From Incurvaria masculella (lineage: Eukaryota > Arthropoda > Insecta > Lepidoptera > Incurvariidae), in contig OX335657.1 of the NCBI GenBank assembly GCA_946894095.1, positions 2,232,001 to 2,296,000 of the forward strand: a DNA stretch of 64,000 nucleotides, in the 5' to 3' direction. Positions 1-12,200 of the stretch are shown here, one piece after another (within the stretch, counting starts at the first letter, position 1; the number at the start of each line of letters is the position of its first letter). Made by a program: the position numbers and the translations under genes. The notes beneath the pieces are model-generated. The model was not told the origin of the DNA and made no database searches. It worked only from the letters and a program-made list of their open reading frames with translations.

Positions 1-46
1 TTAGCCATCCATGTCGGGTCGCATAAAAAAAAATGGAGAAAATTTA
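1..46 (+). repeat. SINE 3' tail, cut by window start
   Basis: TTAGCCATCCATGTCGGG and GTCGCATAAAAAAAAATGG match the tail of the full-length SINE at 52640-53062. Confidence 0.75.
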
Positions 47-175
47 GTCATTTCAATTACATAGATTGAGTAAATATTTTTTAAAATATATTCTGTTTTA
101 TGTCATATGGTATCTGACAGCTTTGATCGATATTTTAGGTGAGCTCGCTTAGATGCCACCTGTCGTGGAACAGAA
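40..175 (+). repeat. unclassified dispersed repeat
   Basis: Matches the reverse complement of about 47205-47325, including TCATTTCAATTACA, ATCTGACAGCTTTG and GCCACCTGTCGTG. Too short to classify. Confidence 0.6.
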
Positions 176-581
176 GCAGTTTTATTCTTATTAATTCATA
201 TAAATTTACATAATTAATTTCATTGGCTGTATCTTTGTCCTATCATAATTGGTACGCCTTCCTATTATGTTATACTCGGGGAGAAACACCCCGACGTTGC
301 ATTCCATAGTTTAACCCTTTAGAAAATAATCTTGAGCATCGGTTGGTTTTTATTTTGGGACTATCATTGAATGGGTGTATTCCGTGATAGCTAAATGGCA
401 TTTAAGAGTATTTCGTCGGTATACTGGTAAAACCCGCTAATTTACATTGTTCATTCAAATGAGTTAATAATTCAGTTCTACTTAATTTTTCAAGCTCTTT
501 CTTATGGTAAAACCCATATATTGCTATGAAGTTAAGTTTTAAAGTTAGGTTGTGTAAACACATGGACAATTTTACCAACCA

Positions 582-1066
582 TTAAGGGCCTGGTACTAGC
601 CAAATCGCAAAGTTAGACGAGGCACCCCAAGTAAACTAACTAAGTCTGACGATTATAAGTGTCATCCTTACAATATAATATATGATTCCTTGTCTAGGAA
701 TCGAATGATTTTCGTTAATGTATGTTTCCTTTTTCTATACAAAATACATTGCGCAAACGGTGTCCATTTCCGAACTTTTTTGACTAAATGTAGAAATCTA
801 AAAGCAAATGGAATTTTTTGTTTATGCATATATGCTGTTTTTGCTTATATCTAGAAATCGAATGACTTTCAGATTTCTAATGAGAAAAATCAACTTTTTT
901 TATTTTTATTATTATTTAAATAAATGATGGAATAAAAAAATATTAACAATCCATTATCAGTCTGGAGTTCTATTTGGATTTGCTGAAGCGTTTCACTACA
1001 TATTATTACATTTGTTAAAAAGTGCATTTGTATGGCGCGAGTAGTTGGCTAGTCCTAGCACCTTAA
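582..1066 (+). mobile_element. TTAA-flanked MITE, family 1 (piggyBac-like)
   Basis: Begins TTAAGGGCCTGGTACTAGCC and ends with the inverted GGCTAGTCCTAGCACCTTAA; TTAA at both ends is the piggyBac target duplication. The copy at 33437-33916 matches it in inverse orientation. No transposase. Confidence 0.88.
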
Positions 1067-1760
1067 GAGCTATTAAACTTTCAAGTCCATTTATCTCGTC
1101 ACTCTCATTTTTACACTCAAAGGGTTTTATCAGAATACTAACGATTTATTTCTGCAGGTAACCCCCTTATCGACTTTTTAAGTACACGTATCTTGATTGT
1201 TTTGAGCGTGCTCATTTATTTACGACCATGCACATTTTCTTTCGCACCCCTAACGATCTAATAAACCTACCCCTTCGCTCACTAATTCGCTCACACGGTA
1301 ACCCTCGGCCTAACCGAACGCTTAGGCGAGTGGAGTATATCTGGTGTTTGCGTCAGGATTTTCAGAATTAATTACTCCGAAACAACCGCCCGCCGCACTT
1401 CGTCGGCTTCGTTCGATCCCCTCGCAGCTTTCCATTAATCTTATTGATGCAATTTTCCAATAGAGTAAAGAAGAATACTCCAACAGCGAGCGATCACTGC
1501 TAAGAGGTATTAGAGGCTTAATTTTCACGAAGCTTTTCAGGGGACGATTTCACGCCAAATTCAATCTGGTCGACAGTGTACACGAAATGAAGAGGTATTT
1601 TACATCGTAGCAATGATTCAACTTGTTTTAACGAGGTGAGATCCAATTTATTTGTATGTATTCAATGACATCTATGAATATCCATTAAAAACATACAATT
1701 ATCAAGTAGATCCACTGTTCCAATTATCCGATAAAATAGATACAGGATTAGTCAGCATCG
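1067..1760. other. non-coding stretch, nothing recognised
   Basis: AT-rich with short open frames only; no splice-bounded exon or known repeat seen. Confidence 0.5.
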
Positions 1761-1764
1761 AATA

Positions 1765-2165
1765 CAGAAAAAAAAATATTTTTTCCATGGACTCGATACA
1801 GCGTCGGGCCGTGTGTCTCGTCGACAATCCCGAATTGTTCCTGAATTTAGAGACCCTTCAACTCCGAAGGGATGTAGGGTCTTTCTCTGTATTCTATCGA
1901 CTTTACCATGGAGATTGCTCGTCGGAGCTGCATAACGCTGTACCTCCGTCCCCTTTCTACCTTCGTTCAACGCGGAACTGGGAGAAAATGCACATATTCA
2001 CAGTCGACATTCCAAAAATAAGAACTTCTAGATCTTCTAAATCCTTCATCAATGGGGTCGAAAATCTATCGAATGAACTACCTTCAAACATGGTGTGAAG
2101 GAGCATCTGACCGGCCGGCGTGGTTTTCGCAGCCCCCCTGTAAATTCGAAATCCCATGGGCGTGG
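1765..2165 (+). pseudogene. non-LTR retrotransposon (jockey/CR1-like) RT C-terminal remnant
   Basis: The open frame 1652-2098 contains DSIQRRAVCLVDNPELF, LQLRRDVGSFSVFYRLYHG and LSNELPSNMV. These match the conserved region after the reverse transcriptase in insect LINEs (IQRRA.RLV, RRDVGSL, YRIYHG, WNELP). It ends at a stop without the rest of the element. Similar 3' pieces lie at 10500-10640, 28500-28620 and 40830-41460 (inverse). Confidence 0.82.
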
Positions 2166-3058
2166 TTGGGCACCTTAAGATGTCCTGGCGTACGCTATAC
2201 GCGATTTTAAAAAAAACACATCTGAAAAAAATCCAGAACTATTTTCTGAAAGTATTATATGAATCGCTTTTCATATGGCCGTATATTACAAAAGTATATA
2301 CCTAATCAGATTTCAAAATACATTTTCTGTGAGATAGAGATCACAAGGTAGAGAAATCATAAACATTTCACAAAAAAAAACTTTTCACATTCCGTGAGCG
2401 CGACTCCTAAGTACTGATAATGATTTGGGAAGTGGTCTCATCGGGCAGATGTGTTCCATCTCCTTCTAACTAGCGGTATTGGTACTTGAGTTGACGTCTC
2501 ACTCCCACGCTTTGTTCGCCTCGTTCGTATACGGTCGAGAATAATGACGCTTTACGAAGCCAGAACTCCCGATTGTCTCTTTATAACCTCTGATGTGCAT
2601 TATTTTCTGCCGGGTACTGTAGCTTGTAGACGATACCAAAAACCTACCCTCTCACTTGTCAAACAGCTCATCGCTTGCTAGAGTTAGTAATATTAACAAA
2701 CAGCCCTCTTTTGTGCGCCCTCCAAAGCCTCCTTCCTATTTGTGGCTTTTTAAAGCCCCCGGTTGGGGCCAAAGCCGCGTCGTCGTCAATTTGGCAGGAT
2801 TTGGGAAATCTTAAAAAATATAAAGGGAGCCCTGACACGGGCCGGGACTTGATTGATTGCGGGTACCGACTGACATCCCGAGCGGACGATAACGTTGGCC
2901 GTGGATGTGACACAGTGCAAGTAACTGAGCAGCAGGTTAACCTACAGTTGATAACGATTTATTTACACATTTAGACAACAGTAGCAAGAATAAGATTAAG
3001 AGAGAACTTGCTTGGAGATCATAGGTTCTATGCCCGCCCCGTTAATGTCTCTTTCCAA
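2166..3058. other. unassigned sequence, probably old repeat
   Basis: At 2668-2974 both strands are open for 80-99 codons and base composition is more GC-rich, suggesting a decayed mobile element, but I recognise no motif. Confidence 0.35.
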
Positions 3059-3243
3059 GGGCCGAGTGCACGAAAGGACACAATATCAAAATCAACGTCA
3101 ACGTACGACTAAACACGTCACTTTTTATGGACAGTAGGAACAGAGCCGAGTCAACTCCATGCTTGTGACGTGTTTGAACATTGCGAACAAAGTGACGTGT
3201 TTGAACATTGATTAACTCAGCCGGCTTTTCCTGCAATTGAGCC
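3059..3243 (-). mobile_element. Harbinger-like MITE, diverged copy
   Basis: GGGCCGAGTGCACGAAAGG at the left end and an internal AGTGACGTGTTTGAACATT that is duplicated in this copy. Right flank TAA fits the 3-bp target. Confidence 0.72.
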
Positions 3244-3330
3244 TAAGTCGGATAAGTGCATTGAGTAATATTTGTTAATAATCATCATAATAATGTTTAT
3301 TTGCAGACCCAAAGTACATAATTTGTCAGC

Positions 3331-3370
3331 ATTTTGTAGTTGTATGTGAAAATACATACAACTACAAAAT
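3331..3370. repeat. perfect 17-bp-arm palindrome
   Basis: ATTTTGTAGTTGTATGT and its exact inverse are separated by GAAAAT; would form a strong hairpin. Function unknown. Confidence 0.9.
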
Positions 3371-3489
3371 TTACAAGAAACAAAAAACAATACAATCGTG
3401 AAAAAGATCAAATCAGTCACAAAATCAAAATCCCATTCCATTTCTGAAAGATTGCTGAGTGGAGATTAATATAAGCAACATTAAGTCCT

Positions 3490-3782
3490 GTTCCATAGAT
3501 CGGAGACCATGTTAAACTCCTCCCCAAAAAGGTCCCCTTTCCCACCCGCCCGAGTTGGTACCATCGCATAAGATGAAATCAAATGGATTGGACGGTCGAA
3601 GCGGCAATGAACAGTTGTCCGTGTTTCCATCCAGCTCAATGTAGCGCTGCTCAGAAAAGGAAAGTCCTGGCATGGCACTTATTGCTGGGACATGTGGCAT
3701 AGGATGCGCGGACAGCTTCCCATGCGAATTTCTGCATACTTCGGCCATACAGCGGAGTCGCTGTAACGACCTCAAGCCAGAT
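3490..3782 (+). mobile_element. SINE copy, 5'-truncated
   Basis: Carries GTTGGTACCATCGCAT, GTCGAAGCGGCAATGAA and GTCCTGGCATGGCAC of the family; lacks the tRNA-like head. Confidence 0.75.
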
Positions 3783-3789
3783 TATTACT

Positions 3790-4325
3790 TGTATTTAATG
3801 GATACGACATTATATATTTAATTATATATTATCTCACCCTAAGGATCCTGGTTCCGACGAATGTCACGACCAATACATTGTCAGATTATTTTCATAATCT
3901 GTTTACAATGCTTCAAATATAGATGTCGCGGAAACTCAAATTAATGACCTCATGCCACTTCTACTTCCTCTCTATTCTGTGGTTACAGACCAGCGCCGTG
4001 CCTTTCGCCTACGCCAATATCTATTAGTGGTGCTAGGACGCGTGGACTAAATTCACGTACTACCTGTTTCTGCTTACTGTGGCCATGTTAGTGCCTCCTA
4101 TCTCCGTGCAGCTCTCCGTGTCTCTATTTTGAAAATTGAGCGATAACACCCTATTACAGTTCTTTCCGCTTTACTTTTCAAAATATAAGATACAGCTATG
4201 GGTTCAACACTCGAAGATTTAAAGAATTTATTTGTGATTTTATGTTTCGTACACTTCTATCGCATCGTCAAAGTTTTGTACATAGGTAAACATAGAATTC
4301 TAATTATTATTAAAATTTCAATACA
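3790..4325. other. intervening sequence, nothing recognised
   Basis: No exon or repeat supported. Confidence 0.5.
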
Positions 4326-4334
4326 ATTTGCAAT

Positions 4335-4480
4335 TACAGCTCGCATTCGTAACGAAATGCGCTTATCGAACTCGGAAAGAGAAAGAAATCGGTGCATGAA
4401 CGGGGATTTGATCCCAGGTTTCTGGGATGGAAGGCATGTCCACCCGCCTCTGAGCTACGAGCTCTCTAAAAGCATCCTTA
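4335..4480 (-). mobile_element. SINE tRNA-like head fragment
   Basis: On the minus strand GCTCGTAGCTCAGAGGCG (A box) and GGGATCAAATCCC (B box) precede TTCGATAAGCGCATTTC, the same order as the full copy at 52640. Confidence 0.72.
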
Positions 4481-5079
4481 AAGTCAAGTTGTATTAAACT
4501 ATTAACCCGTATTGTATTGTATTGTTTATTCATCATCCATAGACAGTAGGTACACTGCACTCGGATTTGTCATGTTTTTTTTCAACGTCCACTTTGTCTA
4601 AATTTACAAAAGTGTTTGTCAATTATTTTAACAAAAACATAGGTAAAACACTAAATTAACATGAATTCAGAAACATTTACGATTCATGCCGTATGCAACA
4701 GTTCATGACGTAAATATGGTGCAACACAGTCTATCGAAATTTGGTGATCTCGCTAGCACAAGGATCTTTCCTCCGGTTCCTTGCAACCCCGTCCCAAGTT
4801 TAAGGACATTAAATATTATCTCAAACTATATAAGTTGGGACAAACAGTGATACCGCGCGTTGTCGACTCAGCAGTTGCAGACTTGCTTTTTTGCGAGAAC
4901 AGCTTCTTGACAGTCTAGATGTGTGCGTTAATCTCTACTTTACTCCAGACATAATATATTGTCATTATCATGGAGTGTGTGGCATCATCAAATAATAAAT
5001 TTGTTAAATGTGTTTCGGATTATTTATATTACTCCGTTCTTGTTTTATTTTAATTTCATTTAATATTATATGTTGTACA

Positions 5080-5125
5080 TACATACATACCGTCACGCCG
5101 TTTTCCCGGAGGGGTAGGCAGATAT
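5080..5125 (+). repeat. lepidopteran CCCGGAGGGGTAGGCAG repeat fragment
   Basis: ACATACATAC followed by CGTCACGCCG and TTTTCCCGGAGGGGTAGGCA, a sequence seen at the ends of dispersed lepidopteran elements. Confidence 0.55.
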
Positions 5126-5934
5126 GATAGTTGATAGATTATATGTTGTAATGTAATTTATATATAATGTTGTATACATAATATTTTTTTGTTGATTTTA
5201 AATAGATTTCTTGACAATTTATGGACTTTAACCCATTTTACAAATTTATTTTGATTTGTTCAATTTTGTTGGTTTTTTCGTTTTATGATGTAGACACATT
5301 TTTAGACGATGTAGACACATCCCGTCGAAAAAAGCGAAAAATGGGGGCAAAAAAAATCTGGCTCCGGTGTCTGTCGGTTACACGCATTTTTTCACGAACT
5401 GGGGGTCCATTCAGGGCAAGAGTGAGTTCGAATTTGTCACTAAATATCAACTCACTTTTTTAAATAGTCAATGTTTCCACACTTCTTGAACATTGGGTTG
5501 GGTAAAAATCTAGTCTGTCCCGTAAATACGTTGGAAGTATAAATAACGGTTCCGTTATTTTAATAATAATACATTTCCCAGCTATTTTTAGGTTAACTCA
5601 CTCTCGAACTCGAACTGTCCATTCAGGGCAACCTGAATGGACCCGCTGTTCTCCTATTAACAGCGTTTGGAATATTCTGGAAAAAATAACAATATAGGTA
5701 CATAGTTATGTACTTGTACACCAACAATTACGTTTGCTCAAAAAGTCATGCTTTTTGGAGCTCAATTTCTTAGCTTAATTTCTGAAGTGCTTATTTTGTA
5801 TGAAATTGCAAAATTATCATCAGGCAAGGGCGATTTTTTTCGTTTCGTAGTGTATTGCGTATACTCCCAACATGACCCGTGCCCATGTCCAGCTCTGACG
5901 GGACCCTCGGCATATGAACATGTTCACGCTTAAC

Positions 5935-6078
5935 CGGCTTTTGATGTAAGGATTCCAGTTCCGTGTAGTTCATTGCATCTAATTCGTTGGGGAATGTTGT
6001 GTATTGGGCTAATATCATGACGGTAATTGTGTGGTATTAGCCATCCATGTCAGCGTTCCATAAAAAAAAATGGAGGAA
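5935..6078 (+). mobile_element. SINE 3' part
   Basis: TGTGTATTGGGCTAATATCA, GTGTGGTATTAGCCATCCAT and an A-run match the SINE tail. Confidence 0.75.
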
Positions 6079-6079
6079 A

Positions 6080-7140
6080 AAAAACAAAAGTAAAAAAATA
6101 CACAAAACATTCACAGATCTCGTGCCATTCACGACCTTCGGGTAAATTGAAAAGGAATTAAAAAATATTATGTGTTTCTGACTATTTATTTCATGCATTA
6201 ATTTACTTGTACGTAAAACACAAAACAGAATTAATACATATTATACACTCAGTAGGGGTTTGTTTTACATTTGAAGGCCCACGAATTGTTAGACGAATGT
6301 AGCCCAAAGTCCAAATCTAAACGGGCTTTCGTGATATTTAGATTTCACATTTAGTTTTCTAAATATGAGAGATTTAGTCGCATGAAAAATATTTTTTTTA
6401 TCACAATTTTTAATTCAGAAAAATGTTCACCATCTTGTAGCCCTTACGCGTGTTTTGAGCTCTCAAACACTCGCATAGCCCCAAAATTTTACACTCTCAG
6501 AGAAAACATGGGGCTGTACTGATGCGATCTAAAAAATATTTTCAATGTTAAATTCGAAATATGATAATAAAAATTTAAATATTATAAAGTTATGCTCTTA
6601 TTCAGAACTAAACTTACCCGTTAGTATTGCGAACAGTCCCTACGAAAATGGATTGCTTGCTCATGCAGGTGAGAGGTGCCTCTGATGGAGGGGTTGAAAG
6701 CAATAGGTGCGACACAGTTCTGCTTTTAACACATCCGCCGCGCTCCACTGCACCGGAAAATTCCGCTAAGTTTTCTTTGGAAAGTGAGTTCGGCAGCGTG
6801 CCGCTGGTACTAATGTTTTACTGTGATGGCTATGAGAAGCGTCGACCGTTCTTTATACATACAACTATTCCTGGTACCTCAAAGTTGGCTTTTCTTATAT
6901 TAATTCGAAAATATAAATATAATTATTAATTTATAGAGAATGTGTGTTCATAGGCAATAACTAGACAGAAATAAATTATTGTAGACAAAAAACAACATAA
7001 CACTGTAAATGACTACCCAGTTTCGCCTTAAAGATACCATTCATAGTTATATACGTTACGGGGACTCATTTGGGTGGGCGTCCATTCTCGAAAAAAGAGA
7101 CAAAATTATTTTGAGACTATTGCCGTAATGGACGAACTAT
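6080..7140. other. intervening AT-rich sequence
   Basis: Only short, unsupported open frames; nothing recognised. Confidence 0.5.
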
Positions 7141-7147
7141 CTACATG

Positions 7148-7660
7148 CACCCAAAACACAAAGCTTGCAAGGCATCGACGTCACACTTTCAAAGTGTGAT
7201 AATACTCCCAAAAGACAAAGCTTACAAGGTTTTGACGTCACACTTTTAAAGTGTGACAATATGCCCAAAATAACAATGCTAACAAGGTTTTGACGTAACA
7301 CTTTTAAAGTGTGACAATATGCACAAAATACAAAACTTACAAGGTTTTGACGTCACACTTTCAAAGTGTGACAATTCGCCCAAAATACATAGCTTACAAG
7401 ATTTAGACGTCTTACTTTTAAATTGTGACAATTCGCCCAAAATACATAGCATACAAGATTTAGACGTAACAATTCGCCCAAAAAACAAAGGTGACATTGT
7501 TTTGACGTCACACTTTCAAATTGTGACAATACGCCCAAAATACAAAGCTTACAAGGCTTTGACTTCACACTTTTAAAGTGTGACAATGCGCCCAAAAGCA
7601 ACACTTGCAAGGCATTGACAGCACTTTCAAAGTGTGACAATACGCCTAAAATAGAAAGCT
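7148..7660 (+). repeat. about 59-bp minisatellite, nine units, with CRE and palindromic cores
   Basis: Units read roughly CGCCCAAAATACAAAGC, TTACAAGGTTTTGACGTC, ACACTTTCAAAGTGTGACAA. The core CACACTTT-AAAGTGTG is a palindrome, and three units hold a perfect CRE TGACGTCA. Some units are shortened. Confidence 0.9.
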
Positions 7661-7669
7661 TCCAAAGCT

Positions 7670-8700
7670 TTGGTTTTCCAGATTTACATCCACGGAGCAG
7701 TGTCATTCTCCATCCGAAAATCTTCAATTATTCAGTATCCGTTGTATCGGGTTTTGACCGAGTGCATAGTGAGAAAATGTTGGCTATTCCACGTTCCGCC
7801 GACACGACACTTGGTTCTAGCTTTGCCGCTGAGATGTGTCGTGATATTTCAGACTGAAGATATTTGCAGAAAGTGCTGTTAAATATTACAGCAGCCTGGA
7901 ACGTGGTTATGTGGATTGACAATTCTTTACATAGTTGAGCGAACTAAAACGGAGGTCCACCAAGCTATTAATATTTTTATTTAATTTATAATACTGTACG
8001 GAAAAAAACAACTCAAATTAGTAAATATCTAAGAAGCCTTAAAGGATTCGTCAGTATTTCTGTTATAATTCCCCTAAATATTAAAAATAGTCTAGCCTTA
8101 CATTTATGTAAATTTTTTTACAGTTTTATCTGTAAATTATATCTAGAGCATCAATCTATCTACTTTTTACTCTCGAATTTCGTCGTGGTTATTTCTAAAT
8201 ATAATTAAATGTTGCTTTATTTACGTCCATATCAGTCCGAATGCAATCGGTGTTTAACTTGGCGCTTGTGAAATATTATTTATCTCCGACTTTAAAGTGT
8301 TTCTTGAGGTAATACATAATCTTAGCCATGTAGTCTTAGCTAAATGAACTTCGTTCATCGTAATTTTTGTACCTGTTTGCGTAAAAAACATATTTTCGTT
8401 TCTCGTAACATTACCAATTTTTTGCAGTTAACTGTTGACTTCGTTTTAGAGGTAGTTTTGGGTACAGTGGGTACCTATTTGACTATTTGGTAATCTTTCT
8501 CTTACTCAGTTATTGTTTTCTCTTTTCTTTTTAATTGTTTGTACATTTCTTAGTTTTCTGCGCAAGTGCTTCCTTATCCAAAATTAATTGATTGGGTAGT
8601 ATTTACTTGCAAGGAAGCTGTGTAAGGCCTACAATTAACATGTACACTCTAAATTTGTTATTTTTTGTAGAACGCATATGTAACTGTTGTGTGTATAGTT
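7670..8700. other. intervening sequence, nothing recognised
   Basis: AT-rich, no exon or known repeat supported. Confidence 0.5.
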
Positions 8701-8712
8701 TATAATGTTTTT

Positions 8713-9105
8713 GACATTTTTTTTATGTGACTGGACATGGATTGCTAATACCACACCTTCTGTCATGGTATTAGCCCAACACACCACATGGGAACTAGGT
8801 GCCATGCCAGGACCTTCCTTATATTGCACGGCTACATTGAACTGGATGGAAAACACGGACAATTTTCATTGCTGCTTCGACCATCGTTCATCCAATGCGA
8901 TGGTACCAACCCGGGCGGGATAAACCCTACCACCTAGTAAGTAAGGAAGGGGACCTACAGCTTAACGTGGAATCCGAACCACGGCCAGCCTCTCTCAACG
9001 GTCGAATGGTCACCCATCCAAGACCAGACCGGACCCAGCGTTGCTTAACTTCGGAGAGCGATCGCCGACGTGTCGCGCCACTGGGCCACTGAACACATAC
9101 CAAAT
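8713..9105 (-). mobile_element. SINE copy directly upstream of IGDB exon 1
   Basis: T-run then GACATGGATTGCTAATACC, AGGTGCCATGCCAGGACC and TGGTACCAACCCGGGCGGG; near-complete minus-strand copy ending about 25 bases before the exon acceptor. Confidence 0.82.
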
Positions 9106-9130
9106 AAATAAATAAAAAAATTGTCCGCAG

Positions 9131-9276
9131 CCCCGACCGGCACGGCGGCGGCTAAGTCCAGCGCGGCGCCCGGCGGCGGCGGCGAGGAGCTCGACTCGGC
9201 CGCGCCGGACTGCCCCAACGGCGGCGCCGGCGACGGCTGCGCCGCTTGGATGCGCGAGCCCACCGGCGGCGTTGCG
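9131..9276 (+). CDS. igdb-2-like: IGDB exon 1 of those seen (N-terminal, lead-in to first Ig)
   Basis: GC-rich open exon after the acceptor ttgtccgcag, ending before GTACGA; enters with two bases of a codon and ends in phase 0. It encodes an Ala/Gly-rich stretch with [10 protein letters not shown] and runs into the next exon as [13 protein letters not shown], a normal Ig strand B. The acceptor lacks a pyrimidine tract because an A-rich tract and a SINE end lie directly upstream, so this left edge is the least certain of the gene. Confidence 0.68.
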
Positions 9277-12200
9277 GTACGATTGGATCGAGCGTTTTTG
9301 CATTCTAAGTCCATTGGCCAAGGCACAATTTAGCAAGGCGACTGCCTTTAAACTATCGAAATCGTCTTGCAGGCCCTAACGGTTCCCTAATACTAAAAGT
9401 TGTCAGATTTTAATCAAATTTTTTTTTTCACTTGAGAAAGCTTCATTCTCTGTCCTTATTTTTTTTTGAAATATCTGTATTTTTCAGTAAAAAAAATTCG
9501 AAAATGAACATATATAAAAAGACAACTTTTTTCCAATGTTTATGAGCCAATATTTTCCAATCTAAAAGGTATATTAAAAATAATAAAAAATAAGTTTCAA
9601 AATAATGTCGACAATATATGTCGAAATTTACCAATGTATTTTCCAAAATTTAAAAAACCTGGTAAAACATTTAGTGCATGTATACAGTTTATAGCCCGTA
9701 GTATGGATGGAATTGATAGAATGACGACTCTCTTGCGTTTTGTGTGCGTCAAAGTAGATGGCGCCACAGCAGTTATTTCTGCTATAACTCCTCAAACTTA
9801 GGAAGTTACGAACTTTAAATGTAATGGCGAGCACATCTATGAATAAATCCTATGTTTGTACAGCACTATCTATTGGCTATTTTGCAAGTTCTAGTAACGA
9901 AAGTGGCTCCATCCCATTTTCATAGCCGTAAACGTGTATCCATGCAGTTGCGCCATCTATTGTTCGACCCTTCGTCATTGACCTATTGGTGAAACATCTA
10001 GGTCTTCATTCATCTATGGCTTAACGCTCCTGATATTGGGATATCGGGATATCGGGATATCAGTGCCCCACGTGCGGTGTGTCGGGTGACAGGTGCGCGC
10101 CGGGGACGACGCGCTGCTCACGTGCGTGGTGCTGGGCGCGCGAGGCAAGCCCGTGCTGTGGCGGCGCGCGCGCGACCTGCAGGTGCTGGCGGCGGGCGGC
10201 GTGCGCGTGGCCGAGGACAGCCGCATCTACGTGCTGCACGACGACTGTGAGTGGCACGAGGTCATGGTGGCGACTTTTGTGGTTTAGGATGGGTTGGCTC
10301 AGCCAGCGATGTGGATGGAAGTCCTTTAACAAAATTTCAATAACCTTTTTGCATCGATCCTTTTGGTTCCAAATATGTCTAGGAATACCTGGTTAACGTT
10401 CGGACCATAGCTCCGTTAACTTCATGTAATTGGGTCTACTGTGGAATGCACGTGGTATTTCCCCCTAAATAGGTACAGTTTTTGGCCTCCAAAGATAGGA
10501 TGAAGAAGCACCTGGCCGGCCGGCATGATTTTTCATAGCTCTCGAGAAGTTCAAACGCCCATGGGCTCTCAGGTGAAGAACTGGCGTAGATGCCGCGCTT
10601 CAAACAAAACACTTGGAAAAGGATGTGAGGTGTCGACATAAAAATATGTATTAGTTTAAAAATGAAGGTAGTAGACAAAATTGCGGCCGCTGCAAAGTTG
10701 TTTACATCAGATAACTACCGGTGATTATGCGTGTTAGCTGTCGACATTAACAAAATCCTCTGGTATGGTGCCTCGATGAGCGTGGTGGATTTTGATGGGG
10801 TACCTTGTCTCTCAGCACAGTCACCTATACCGGTTCGGTGACGAGTTCGGAAAAGTCGCTGCGCTCCTACAGTGACGACCCAAGAGGGCTGCCCTGTCGC
10901 CATGGCAACGAGCTGCCAGCCCGTAGAAAGGCGCAGCGACTTCTCCGAACTCTTTGGCCCAACCTTACAATGCGATTCAAATAAGAATAAGATAGGATCA
11001 CCGCCATTTGAATTGTCAAACTGCTCAAACCCTCACTTCACAAACTTCAGTACTTAAATACTTTGCCGCGGTGTTGCCGCGTACCTACTTTCCCTCGCGT
11101 ATTAGAGTGAAGTTAGTCACGAGCCCCGTCCTATTCTTATTTGAATCGCATTGTACGCAGTTTCAACTTCCGCTCGAAATGTCCGTTACACATGAGAGTT
11201 CACTTTTCGTGGCAGCCGAGGAGCCACTCCAGGGTCCGGGCATCATGAAGGGAGGCGACGTGTGGGCGCTGGTGATCCGCTCCGTGCGGCCGACTGACGC
11301 GGGACTGTACGTGTGTGAGCTGAACACCTCGCCGCCGGTGCGCTCCTTCCACAAGCTTACAGGTGACATTGTGTGCATCATAGTATTGGTGGAAACTTTG
11401 TTAGTTAAGTTATTTCTATTTTTAATCCATTTACACTGATGTTTGCTTATTTGCGGAACCTAAACAACTAATATTATTATATTAGCCCAATACACCACAA
11501 GAAATTTGGTGCAATGCCATGACCTTCTTTATGAGCACGGCTACACTGAACTAGATGGGAAAACACGGCCAAGCTTTAATTGGCGCTTCGATTTAAAATG
11601 GGAATCAACAACCTGTAACTGTATTGCCGATCACCAAAAGCGTCAAGGGGAGCAAAATGATGGACAGGGGATGGTTCAAATACCTATTTGTTTTGAAAAT
11701 TTCTCAACCACTTTCGAATCGCAACGGCATATCGCTACAAGTTTGCCAGTTCCCACCAACAGCACCCGTTCTACGCGCATCAAGCCGCGGCGGCTCCAGC
11801 CAGAGGATCAACCATATTTTGAAGAAATTGATGAATTATTGTAACCTACGCTGACAAAAAAAAGGGTGCACTTATGTACGCATGTATGAAGTAATACTTA
11901 TTTGGCGTGAATAAAAATATAATTGTTTCATGCATTCTTTAGACTACTGCGGTGGCGGCGCCGCGGGGGGGGGGAGGGTTGCTGTATTCTATATTCAAAT
12001 AAATTTTGTGTTTCTTCGGCGCGCGTCTAAAGAAGTATACATTCTAAATTTAAAAATGACATATCATCCAACTAAGTGGAACATTCCAGTGATATCCCAA
12101 GGGCTCACGCCGCCGGAGAGTCAGAACGGCACCGCGGCGGACAGCTACTCGTCCAACCCGCAGGCGCTGTCGCCGATGGCGCTCGCGCACAACTACACCG

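Noticed and set aside
1652..2098. 148-codon frame as a host gene
   Set aside because: Its motifs are those of the region after a LINE reverse transcriptase, with no upstream RT.
7148..7660. CRISPR-like array of regular repeats
   Set aside because: Eukaryotic minisatellite with whole-unit repetition and no unique spacers.
11161..11215. Acceptor at 11160 for receptor exon 3
   Set aside because: Joins exon 2 out of frame with an early stop; 11216 restores the Ig frame.
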